Assembly (NCBI RefSeq): GCF_040436345.1 | Contig: NC_133219.1 | Location: 21,169,458-21,233,457, forward strand | Source of the DNA: Pagrus major | Taxonomy: Eukaryota; Chordata; Actinopteri; Spariformes; Sparidae | Length of the DNA: 64,000 bases | Direction: 5' to 3' | Part shown: positions 40,017-56,512 of the stretch, in pieces | Position numbering within the stretch: the first letter of the stretch is position 1 | How the letters are laid out: every line of letters begins with the position of its first letter | Program-made: the position numbers and the translations under genes | The notes under the pieces: model-generated | The model's input: the letters and a program-made list of their open reading frames with translations, nothing else | Database searches by the model: none | What the model was told of the DNA's origin: nothing

Positions 40017-40022
40017 AATAAA
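40017..40022 (+). terminator. inpp5e: INPP5E poly(A) signal (AATAAA)
   Basis: AATAAA lies about 950 nt past the INPP5E stop codon and is followed by a T-rich stretch. It would define a 3' UTR of roughly 39071-40040. Confidence 0.6.
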
Positions 40023-40281
40023 CGTTTTAAAACACTTGTTTGATGGATACATTTTTGTCCATTACACCGCAATGCAAGACCCTTAAAATATATCATTTTA
40101 TTTTTGGAAGTAAATACATTTATTTAACAGTTGGTGCACAGAGTTGAACGTATTCACTGTAGTCAGAAGCCACTTAAGTTCTAGCAAAATACACATGGGT
40201 GTATTTGGATGTTCAATGAAACTTGTTGAAATTTTTTTTTCTGGCCTTAAAATTCACTTGAACACAAAGGAGAATTATCTC

Positions 40282-40442
40282 TTAAAGGAACAGTGCGATG
40301 TCTCGGAAACGCTTATTTGCTTTCAGGCAGAGAGTGTGATGAGAAGATCAACGCCACTTCCATTCAAGAGTTGTACTTATCTTTTCATCCAAGACTGACA
40401 GTAAGCAAATTAAGATATTTCCAAAGTCAAACCATTCCTTTC
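40282..40442. mobile_element. Hairpin MITE between INPP5E and PMPCA
   Basis: The left arm begins TTAAAGGAACAGTGCGATGT and includes GAGAGTGTGATGAGAAGATC. The right end, reverse-complemented, begins AAAGGAATGGTTTGACTTTG. This TTAAAGGAA...ACCATTCCTTT pattern is a very common small fish element. The arms have diverged, so it is an old copy. Confidence 0.75.
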
Positions 40443-41165
40443 ATTTAGCGCCTTAAAAAGGACATCAACACAACCACAAAAATACAAAAAAGTAACAGTT
40501 TTCACTTTACAGATCTGAGACACAATGATGACAGAAACCATGATGTCAGTCTTCAGGACTAATTGGCTACACTTATGCCATTATTTCCAATGATGTCTTG
40601 GTGTCTCCTGTGCCTGTGAAGGGAGATTATGAAGTGCTGTTGTATAAATAGTACGATTTCCAAAGTGTTTTGATCCATTTACTCTGGAAAAGGAGAAAGC
40701 TCGAGCTGGAGCTCTGTGAAATTTAGACACTCGAGAGACAAATAATAGTTCAATACAAAATAACTAACTGTGGGGGATGTTAGCCACCCTCTTCTCTCAC
40801 CTCTATGCTGATGTCCTTTGGAGATGATTTTAAAAGGCATTCATTCATAATCTTAAACACAACAGGATGGAGTTTTAGAGGAAATTAACACTTTTTTTTG
40901 GCTTTGAGGGTGAACAGTCCCTATAAAGCCAAACACCTGCAAAACATCCCAGTAAATAATGAAATATGGCTTCCAGCCCACAAACAATAAATACAGATAA
41001 TCCAACTGTATGTAGACTACGGTTACTGTAGAGTAAAAGGTGACTTTTCTTTAAAATCCCCACTCTCATGGGTTCAGGTGAGAGCCCGGGCATTAGTCCC
41101 CTCCCAGGGTGAGCTGTGTCGAGTTCTGTGGTGGGAGGGAACACTAGAGTAATCTTCCAGTCCAG

Positions 41166-41171
41166 TTTATT
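41166..41171 (-). terminator. pmpca: Candidate PMPCA poly(A) signal (AATAAA)
   Basis: On the minus strand AATAAA lies about 50 nt past the PMPCA stop codon. More distal minus-strand AATAAA words occur near 40090-40135, so a longer 3' UTR reaching the INPP5E end is also possible. Confidence 0.45.
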
Positions 41172-41218
41172 TACAGTGATGTTTGCCAGCGACAACTGGC
41201 TCGATGGTTGTGGGGGGT

Positions 41219-47341
<6,123 letters not shown>

Positions 47342-47396
47342 CTTGGATCTTCTGTGACCAGAAAACGACCCGGATGATGATGAAAGCTTCCTGAAG

Positions 47397-47405
47397 CACT
47401 TCCGC
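47397..47405 (-). promoter_or_regulatory. pmpca: ETS/GABP-like site in PMPCA promoter
   Basis: GCGGAAGTG on the minus strand, about 56-64 bp upstream of the ATG, fits the ETS core. GABP (NRF-2) sites of this kind are common in promoters of nuclear genes for mitochondrial proteins. Binding is inferred. Confidence 0.45.
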
Positions 47406-47720
47406 CGCAGACACGCCTTCATCGTGCCTGAAGAAATGATTGGTTTATTTTGTTAGTTTTTTTGTTGTTTTACTGATATGTTATTTTATTTTTATTTTTT
47501 TGAAGACCACTGCAAATTTTATTGGACCTGACTCCTCTGCCTGTTGTCTCTTTTTTATCATTATCTTAGCAAAGTAATGAAATAAAATTAAACAAACATT
47601 ATTGAAGTCACATAATTGTCACACACAGGTACAAAGCAGAAAGAGATTTACAAAAAAAATAGAAAATTACAAACAAATAATAATTAAGGTCTTTCTTTTG
47701 CCATAGAATATATTTAATAT

Positions 47721-48047
47721 CTTAAAGGTGCACTATGTAGTGTTGGTGAAGAAATTTTAATCAGAAGTCTTCACTGACTGATTTTTTTAATGTCTAAACA
47801 AACTTAATAAACAAACTCTCTATGTTTTCATGACTGAATAAACAAACTGACCTTAAAGGACAACACAATTTCATGATGTTTTACTTTGTTTATATTTGGC
47901 AGACCCTGCCAACAGCGTTCTGGGGACCATATTTCTTCTGATAACAGCTTTTTTAAATTCAGTTTTGTATCATTACCTCATTAATATTGTAAATATTAAA
48001 ATTCAGAGTTTGAGTTTCTTCTCCAAAATACATAGTGCCTCCTTAAG
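47721..48047. mobile_element. MITE family copy B upstream of PMPCA
   Basis: The left end is CTTAAAGGTGCACTATGTAG. The right end, reverse-complemented, is CTTAAGGAGGCACTATGTAT. The inverted ends extend imperfectly for about 35 bp. The same family lies inverted at 44795-45016, so the two copies bracket PMPCA exon 1 and the LINE. Open frames across it are artefacts. Confidence 0.85.
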
Positions 48048-48779
48048 ATGGAAGATAGACTCTTGGGTTTTGAACAATTGGAAATTATATAATAACACAA
48101 TAGACAATCTATGTTTGAAGGATTATCTGCAAAGGTTACCTTGGCCCCTGAAGTTAAATCTTCCCAGTGATAGTTCAAGGCAGCATCAATGCAGATTTTC
48201 AATGCAGATATCTCAACATCTATGCCAACCTTTGAGTCATTCAGACTACTTCCATACAAAAAGCAAGGCTAGGGCATCAAGAAGATGAAGTAGAAATAGC
48301 AACTTATCTTTTCTATTGTTTTCTTATATGTTATTATTTCTATACTCACCACATTCTTCTCCAGTGCACCAGCCACAGGTCTGCAAGTGCTTTTTGTCCT
48401 CTTTGTCTTCATCATGCTTTGTGTCATTTACATTTTATATATGAGCCTACAGGAGCAAATAGTGCGCTCACTGAAAGCTGCTGGATGAAGGATGAAGACT
48501 TATTAACACCAAAACAACTCTATTTGTGTCTCTCTAATTTGGGCTCTGGGATCCAAAACAGAACAATTGATCCTTTAGAGTGGTCAGCAAGCCAAAAGCA
48601 CTACTTTACTACCCATCACAAGATCAATTTTTACTCAGTAATAGGCCAGTTCTTAATTAACATACCACTTCCACTTCAGTTTGACACATTCTGGAGCTGC
48701 AGAAGGATTTAACAGGACTGTGACCAGCAGCAGGTCTGATATACTCGGTGACATCCAGTCATCTCCATTTACCTCTACC
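48048..48779. other. Spacer upstream of the zipper gene, no exon assigned
   Basis: AT-rich sequence with no clear promoter motif. A possible splice acceptor, CCACTTCCACTTCAG, ends near 48680, so the 48780 gene may have an untranslated upstream exon, but I cannot place it. Confidence 0.4.
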
Positions 48780-49334
48780 ATGTTCTCTATCTTGAAAGTC
48801 ACCACACTTTTGTGGTGGACTTTTCTGCTTCCACACTGCAGCTCAGCCTATGAGCTCCAGGACACCATCCACTCTCTGAAAGAGGAGAACCTCCACCTGC
48901 AGCACCGACTGGAGAACCTCACCAAAGCTCTCAGAGATTTGAAACATCTGCTGACAGAGCACTCCAAAGGTAAGAGTTATTTCCTTATTGGATTATAAAT
49001 GAAGACATTTTTTGAATGGAGGTCCTGCATAGACATTTTTTTCCACATTTAACAGCTTCTGGTGAGGAACATGAAACTGAGTTTCTGCATGCCTGGAAGG
49101 AATGGTCTCAACACGGTAAGGTCTAGTGAAGTCTGACATTATGAAACAGATGTTTTGGTACATCAGTCTTTGTCTTATTCTTTTTCAGGCGTCAGTGCTG
49201 AGACTCACCAAATGTTGGAGCAGGCCCTCTGTTTGACCGATCTCCACGGAGCAGCCCAGCCCATCTTCATAACTCCAGGCTTCCTCCTCCTCCTCTCACC
49301 TTTCATCTCCATGGTTCTCCAGCAGCTGTCGTGA
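48780..49334 (+). CDS. Small secreted leucine-zipper protein, unrecognised
   Basis: Function unknown; I do not recognise a family. Three exons join cleanly: 48780-48969, 49056-49115, 49189-49334, giving 131 aa. Residues 1-23 (MFSILKVTTLLWWTFLLPHC...) form a signal peptide. Residues 26-58 are an ideal coiled coil: Leu at 26, 33, 40, 47 and 54, exactly seven apart, with Ile30, Asn37, Leu44, Leu51 and Leu58 on the adjacent core position. The NLT at 46-48 is a potential N-glycosylation site on the outer face. The last 30 residues have small residues (GAAQ), a short spacer and FLLLLSPFISMVL, ending in LQQLS, which resembles a GPI-attachment signal or a final membrane helix. The only Cys outside the signal peptide is in ALCLTD. 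The start has the signal peptide right behind it and context ACCATGT. Exons and phases are convincing; expression is not shown. Confidence 0.72.
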
Positions 49335-49900
49335 CTTAGCTCTAAAACACCAGCAGCTTTCAGCTCATATATATGTTAGTCTCCCTGATGAGTCTCCAGG
49401 ATGAGGAAAGTGTTTGTAAATGTAATTATTATTCTTTTTTTAAAATTATTCCAAAGCAGGACCACAGCCAGGATTTGTACTTTTTTCTTTCTTTCTTTTA
49501 AAGTACTTCTGAGTACTTTTCAAATATATCTTCTGTACAATTCTCCTTCATTTAAATATTGTTTTATATTTTCTAATACATTTGTTTAGGATTTGGGAGG
49601 GTTGTTAATGTACCAATTACCAATCACAGATACAGAGAGTTAGGAAATCTACTGTGTTTACCAATTATCTACAGCTGTGGTCTCCAAGACCAGAAACAGA
49701 AGGTCGTGTAATGTTTTGACTTCTGAAACATGGCATTAATCTAAAATAATTTTTGTATATTGAAAGTTTATTTTCACACACAATATTAGAATCAGGTTTA
49801 AAAACCCATCATGTCTATAAACCCCTTATGTTGTCATGTGATCCCTTAAATTCCCAGAAATATTACAGAAGGCCTGAAATCTGTGTCCTCAATGGTAGCT

Positions 49901-49906
49901 AATAAA
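49901..49906 (+). terminator. Candidate poly(A) signal of the zipper gene
   Basis: AATAAA about 570 nt past the stop codon, followed by GT/T-rich sequence. It is the first good hexamer downstream on this strand. Confidence 0.45.
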
Positions 49907-51119
49907 ACTTGTTGGGTATTCATATTGTATTTATGTGTTTGTGTTAATTTTTGTGTACTGTATTCCCAGCATTTTTGATGTCCTTGAACCTGATGAGAAG
50001 ATTCATCATTGTCAAGTGTTTCAGAAGAAAACCTCACAAAAAAATCCAACATAAACGGGTTCCTATGTCATGAAAATTATTTGTTGATCTCAGTCACACG
50101 ATATTGGTGACAAATAACAATTTTCATCAATGAATAAAAGCTAAATAATAATATGAAAGATGAATGCCTGGAAAAAATAACTAAATACTGTTTTAATGCA
50201 ATGTCTTAATCAAGACCTGCAGAATCACACATAGTTGGAACAAACTACCACTTCTTTGCAGCTTACTGTTTGCTGATGTGATTGACCAGAGGAGGACACT
50301 TTGAATAACGCTTTTAAAACCCTGCATCACTTTTTAGTAAGAAATTACCTCTCACCTTATATTGATATTTATCAATATCAATTCTTTTATTTTTATTTCA
50401 TTGCTTTGCCAAAGCAGCATGTCACATCTTAGATGATATTTCTGCATTTCAGCCAGCATCAGAAATAATCTAACACAGTTTTCTCCCTGGGATCAGTCAT
50501 GTTGACTCAATTTAGTTTAGTAATAGAGTAAGATTAGGAAGCTTCTTTACCACATAAAAAGTTAAGGAAAAGAAGACAGCGTGACAAGACAGATTTTCTC
50601 CGTCCTTATGGCTGGATAAAATATTATAAATTCAATAATCAATATCTCAGTATGTCATTGCCTTTTCTCAACACCGAGAAAAGTCAGAGGGTATTTACCT
50701 TTTAATACCTACATTAAACTGTGTTCTCTCTCAGATCATTTGGGATAACCAGGTTGCTTCACCTCCTTTGGTGGATTTATGTGTTTGATGTTGTCCTGAA
50801 TCCAACAATGTTACATTTCGTCTGCTAAATCAGTCTTTGTCTGCTTAATTAAAATGACCCTTCCTGCATAGATTATAAATCGGTGCATTTGTACTTTAAT
50901 TTCCATTTGATTATGCTGAATGGATGGTCAATTTACATTTGCAAGGACTTCATCTGGCCCCAGTAGACATGTGGTAAGACTGCAGTATGCTGGCTGCAGC
51001 CATGCATGTGAATAAGTGAGACAGAAGCCACAGCATGTATGGCTCTGTTTTTATGTACTCTTATACTCTTTTAATATAAAAAAAATGATTGATTAGCACA
51101 AAATGCATACAAAGAACAA
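49907..51119. other. Intergenic, no gene seen
   Basis: AT-rich, with no supported exon, RNA gene or mobile element. Confidence 0.55.
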
Positions 51120-51290
51120 CTAAGGCAGATGGGGTTGGTATTAGTTTTGCAAGTTTTCCCATGACAAAGTATTGTGAATTAAAAGTTTGACCTGACGAGG
51201 GTGCAACATCAAGAGGAGGGTCCGCAGAGTGATTACAATTCATCCTGAGGGAAGGTGAATGGTGGCACGCGATTAAAAGTTGAGGATTAA
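51120..51290 (+). mobile_element. Fragment of the GCTAACATTTG interspersed family
   Basis: TATTAGTTTTGCAAG, CATGACAAAGTATTG, AAAAGTTTGACCTGA and GATTACAATTCATCCTGAGG follow one another in the order typical of this fish repeat. It is truncated at both ends. Confidence 0.6.
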
Positions 51291-52036
51291 CATATGATTC
51301 ATTGTCTCGTAACCATGAATGCCTGGACAATATTTTGTGTGATTTAACTTTAACATTTAAACTCCATCTGCTGATGAAGACTGAAATTATGGATCAAGTA
51401 ATTGACCTTAGATAAGGGCAGATTTCTTACTTACTCTAAAGAAATAATCATTTTAATATACATTTAATGACCTGGACAGCTTTCACAGTGAAATCTTTAT
51501 AGTTGTGCTGAAGGGCCACAATCCTAAATGCCTGTCCTCCAATGGTCTACATAGATTGATTGAGTGTGGGTGCAGCAGTCATTATTATCCCCCATTACCC
51601 TACATTTAACAAGCACTTAAACATTAAATTGACACCTCTGTTGCAGATCGCTGTGTGCTGACATTGCAGATCTTCATTGACTAACGATCATTATTTTGTG
51701 TGTTTGGATGTCAGCTTTCACAATATTTTACAGTATGTAGGAAGTGGTTTGGCCCACAACCAAAATGGCGGAGGGTTAATTCCAACAGCAGCTACGAGTC
51801 ACTCACCAGGCAAATGAGAAAAAAATGACAAGTGTTACCTCAGAAGAATGGGATAGAAAGAAGTGTAACATGAAAGTCAAACAATTCATATATTGTCCTA
51901 CAAGGAAGGTACATTGCACAGACTTTACATGCATATTATGTGCATTAATATAATTATGTGCAAAGTTGTGTCATTATTCACATTTTCACCTTTCTATTGT
52001 AGATGTACAAATTAACATCAGTTTGAAAGATGTAAT

Positions 52037-52190
52037 TCTTAAAGAGGTCATATTCTACTTTGGGGGGTTTTGCCTTTCCTTTATTGTGTTTTGTAGAGCT
52101 CTTGTGCATGTAAAAGGTCTGCAAAGTGAAAAAGCCCAAAGTCCACACCAAAGGGAGTAACTCTCATTCACAAGACACTGCTGTAGATGC
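52037..52190 (+). mobile_element. Interspersed repeat fragment
   Basis: TTAAAGAGGTCATATTCTAC, then TTGTGCATGTAAAAGGTCTG, then AAAAGCCCAAAGTCCACACC and GGGAGTAACTCTC form a block I recognise as a common fish repeat. It is non-coding. Confidence 0.6.
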
Positions 52191-52799
52191 CATGCAGCAC
52201 AACAGCAAAACAAACAGCAACAAAAGCCAGTGATCAGTAGCCTGCCTGCAGTCATGCAAGCAACACAAAGCAACAAAACACAGCCAAGCGATACTGATTT
52301 TGACCAATTTTTGACACATGCAGACATGCAAAGCAGCCGTATGCAAAAGGACATTGACAAAATACAGCCATGAGCGTTAAACGATCAGTTGTAAGTTAGT
52401 GGAAACATAAAATACACAAGCAATACAGCAAAGAATTATGCGACACAACTATGGAAGAAAACACCATTAATGTCCATAGCTTTAAAATGACATATTCAAC
52501 GATCACATGCAGATGTGATCCTCGTGTCCACATACTTTTGGTCATGTAGTGTTCTGTACATAAACACTTGTGTCACGACAGACAATCAAGTGATATGAAG
52601 CCCTTGATAGTCTTGACACTTTATAATATCATACTTCTTCACTCACTACAATCAGTGGACACTTGGCATCACATTTTAATTTATTGTTTTGTGAGGAGAT
52701 TGTAGAGGGTTATCATTTTTGCATCTGTTTACTGTCTAAATAGTGGGGACACAATTAAGGGTTTTGTGCTTCATTACAGCTGTTGGCTTTGAATGAGAC

Positions 52800-52803
<4 letters not shown>

Positions 52804-52876
<73 letters not shown>

Positions 52877-52898
52877 AAGTGTGTGTGTGTGGGGGGGG
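52804..52898. repeat. (TG)n microsatellite with G run
   Basis: An uninterrupted TG run of about 72 bp is followed by a short break, a second TG run, and nine consecutive G at about 52890-52898. Confidence 0.96.
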
Positions 52899-53595
52899 AT
52901 GAGGGTGTCTAGCACATGCGTGCGGCTGCTGCTTGTTGTTCTCTCCCAGCTGGAGGCTCGACAGATGCATCAGGAGAACAGAGGTTGAGCACAGACCACA
53001 GAGAAGACGAATGGGCTGATTGCCAACGCCAGCCGACACAGAAACAATCACGTGCAGCGTGAGTATCTTTACTCTAAATGTTCTTTGAATGGTTAAAAAT
53101 GTGTCACATCATCAACAACATAGCATCCATATTTTCTTGTATTTAGTCTGATGTGCATTTTTTTTGCTACTTGTACCTTTAAAATCCACTCATCATTCAG
53201 TGTGGTGTGCTGTATTTGTTCATATGCAAATGCAGCCCTCATCTAGCTGCTGAGGACACCATACTTTGTTGTTGCATAACACGCACGTAATAGAAAGCAG
53301 CAATACATTTACATTTATGTTGCATGCAAGCAGTTTATAGTGCTAAATTCAATGGTAGTGATGATAATGAGAGAGATTACAAACCAACAGAAGAAGTTGA
53401 ATTATTTACAATTCATGTGTACCTTTTGGCCAGTTATTACTGGTTATTATTACCAGAAGAGATGTAGGTGTGATAGAAGACTTATTCATATTCAAGCGTG
53501 TGACCCATTAACAAATACAAATAACAGTTTAAAATGACCAAATAACGGTGGTGGTGCTCTAAAAAGAGTGTAGAAATACTCTTTAAAAAATCGTT
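52899..53595. other. Spacer; possible untranslated exon near 52980-53059
   Basis: After the microsatellite, a GC-richer stretch with CACGTG ends in a fair donor, GTGCAGC|GTGAGTAT, near 53060. It could be a non-coding first exon of the Ig gene downstream. The evidence is weak. Confidence 0.25.
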
Positions 53596-54013
53596 CACTG
53601 AACTACTTAAAAGTAAAAGTACATACATTAAGTTAGTCCTGAATAAGTTTTTTAAATTTGAATTGTAATTAGTGATGCATTAATATATGCATTACTTTAA
53701 TGTTGCAGCTGGTAAAGGTGAGGGTCTTTTTTTCACTATATAAACTGGTAGCTTGTGATCAATAAAGAGAAATCAATAAAGTCATTAATCCATAATAACT
53801 AATCAATCATAATCATAATTCATTTGTTGATTATAGTTTGTGTAGTAACTAGTCACTGGAATTATCTATTTGCAATGGAGTAAAAAATACGGCATTTCCC
53901 CCTGAACTGTCGTAGAAGTATAAAGTAGCACAAAAATGGGAATACTCAAGTTAAGTACCTCAAAATTATACTGAAGTACATGAGTAAATGTATCTACTAA
54001 CTTTCCACCACTG
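53596..54013 (-). mobile_element. Inverted copy of the AAGTACATTTA family
   Basis: Its right end, reverse-complemented, begins CAGTGGTGGAAAGTTAGTAG and continues ATACATTTACTCATGTACTT, matching the start of the element at 9846. The left part includes ACTTAAAAGTAAAAGTAC. It is about 420 bp and non-coding. Confidence 0.7.
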
Positions 54014-55935
54014 CCAGGGAAGAAGTAAAGTAGGGCCATATTTAAATGCAACAGTGAAATTAAATGTAAATAACATTTCTCTCATTGAGAGAATATGAAA
54101 AGAAAAACCTTCAACAAATTGTTTTACGTCACTACTAATTTCAGCTTACTTAAAACTTTCTTAAACTTTAACCGACCCAAAAATAATTTTATAACTGTCC
54201 AAACATCATCGCTGCAGAGAATGTGGTTCAGGTTATAAATTGTATCTCCAGATTACCGACCTCTTGCTCTGAAGTGATACACTTCAGTACAGCCGTAGTC
54301 CATCTCAGTCCTGATTACACACAACCTTATAAGGACCTGCCAAAAACTGTGACATGGCTTTTTACTTGTTGTGATTTCTGCCTCGTTGAAGCCAAATTCA
54401 GCATCTCCACTTATTGTTTTATTTATTTAGAGAAATTAAGTAAATAGAAATAATGAATGTCATGCCAATGACAATCTGGAAGAAGGTGCTCACAAGTCAG
54501 TATGTGGGCTAAAACATCATAATGACATGCTAAACAGTGTAAATGATCTGTTAGGAGCCTCATGAGTCATACAAATACACACCCACAGGCTCTTGCCATT
54601 ATGTGAGTATAACTAGCCACAAGCCTGACTGGACCAATCAAGCATTTCATTGATGCATTTAGTTCAACAGTGATTACTAATTGTGGCTACTAAGGGCTTA
54701 AGCTTTTTAAAATCTTTTTTGTCCTCTAAAAGCACCACAAATATGAGCAGGTGACAATTATAAAGTAAAAATGTATGATTTGTCTATAAACCTCAATATT
54801 GATAATATCAGGCAATTTTCAGGTATGGTTCCTAGTAATATAATCCACTTCTAATGCAATTTAGGAGATGCTGATGCTGTCTCAGGACAAATTGTATCGT
54901 TTATAAGTGTTAACTCATTGATCATTTCAAAAAAGTTGAAAATTGAAACATCTAACTGTATTCAAGCATTCAAATCCAGGAAAAGACAACGGTTTTGTTT
55001 TATTACGCTAACACTAAACTGAATTTCAGCACAACAGGTATGTTTCCATTAATCTGGATTTTGTGGCTATTTTCAAAACCAGGAGAAATATAATAGAATA
55101 ACCTTGAAAAAATAGCAGCAGATAAAATAAGTCATGACACAAAAGTAAAAAAAAAGAAAAGAGAAAAAAAAGCAGGTGCTCTTTTAACTGCTAAGTTGTT
55201 CTTCTGCAGTAATAAAGCTGTGAATAATGCCCAATAATGTCCAAAAATCTCAAGATGTCATCTTTAAATAGTGTTATCCACCTTAAAGGCAAAAACACAT
55301 ATACAGGGAAAAGGATCAAATCTGCACAATAGAGACGCTTGATGCAAAGAATATTTTAACTGCACTAGACTGGAGATTTAGCACCAGCAGCTGTTTATTT
55401 CAATCCTAGTATGTGCATAAGGCTAAAAGGGATGGTTACGTACAATAATCAGCTTTTTCTTTCTCTATCTTTTTTTTTTTGTCATAATGTGTTTCATTTC
55501 AGTGAAAGGACGACTTTTGCCCTGTCTAAAATCATGCTCACATGATACATTTCATCTTTATTGTGCTTCTCTCTGTGCAACATTCACATTTTTGCAAAGC
55601 ACTCCGAGCTCTTTAACCTTCATCATTACAAATTCAGTTTTAACCCTTTAATCATAAATGAGCCTCTTGAGATCAAAACTACGTCTTTGGCATGTTTCCC
55701 TTCAACATCCCCTGATATTTACTCGTGCAAATGCAGCAATGTATGAGCAAAATTTGTGTCACGCTTGGACAATAAAGGATCAGCCCTTATAAGGCCATAT
55801 TGAGGATCATGAAAGCCTATGTGATCAGACGGGTAGCTTTCCTTGCAGAGGACCAATAACTGATCTTCATAGTACAAAGCTCCGCAGCCTCTTTTCATGT
55901 CACTTTCATTGAGTGGAGGGCCACAGCGCAAGCTC
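54014..55935. other. Intergenic, no gene seen
   Basis: AT-rich sequence without supported exons or clear repeats. Confidence 0.5.
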
Positions 55936-55942
55936 TATAAAG
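55936..55942 (+). promoter_or_regulatory. Candidate TATA box of the Ig gene
   Basis: TATAAAG sits in a GC-richer patch about 520 bp upstream of the first coding exon of the Ig gene. A start site near 55965 and an untranslated exon ending at the purine-rich stretch near 56080 would fit. This is inference from position and motif only. Confidence 0.35.
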
Positions 55943-56458
55943 TGGCTGGGCCCATTCAAGGGACTAAAGAGGACAAAGCTGAGCTGCTGCGGTGCCACAG
56001 ACTCACAACCAAAATAGGAATGAAGCAAAGGGAGAGGGGAAGGGAGGGCATTAAGAGCAAGAAAGGGAGAGAGGGAGGTTAAATTCATCTGCTGAATACA
56101 TTTGCTAGAAACTGATCAAAAGTGAATCTATGCAAACGGCAGGTTCAGCGTGTTTGTTGTGTTGAAATTATGATGTTTTAGTCTGAGCATATCACAGAGA
56201 AACATCTCTGAAACACTTCCACATTTTTCCCATCATCCTGCACACTCCTATCACTTAAAATAACCCAAACCCAATAGAGACACTAGGCATTTTTCCTCTT
56301 TTCCTGTATTTTCAAAGGTACATGTCAGTATTTGTTTTATTGTTACTATAATGCGTATTCTTTGCAGATTTGGATGTCATATGAACATTGTTGTGTTACA
56401 GTTTGAACTCCTTTTTTTTTTTTTTTTTTTATCTGTGCACACTTTCCCAGCTGACACC

Positions 56459-56512
56459 ATGGATGAAGCTGCGTGGTGGTTTCCTCATTCGTCCCAGGGA
56501 GCTCTGCAATAG
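56459..56512 (+). promoter_or_regulatory. Upstream ORF overlapping the Ig gene start
   Basis: CACCATGG at 56455-56462 is an optimal initiation context, but it opens a 17-codon frame (MDEAAWWFPHSSQGALQ) ending at TAG 56510-56512. The long frame begins at the poor-context ATG 56463, or at ATG 56514, one base after this stop. Confidence 0.6.

Noticed and set aside
47896-48288. 130-codon frame beginning MADPANSV
   Set aside because: Starts inside MITE copy B and runs into AT-rich DNA; no domain or splice support.
52755-53051. Open frames across the TG run at 52804
   Set aside because: Same microsatellite artefact.
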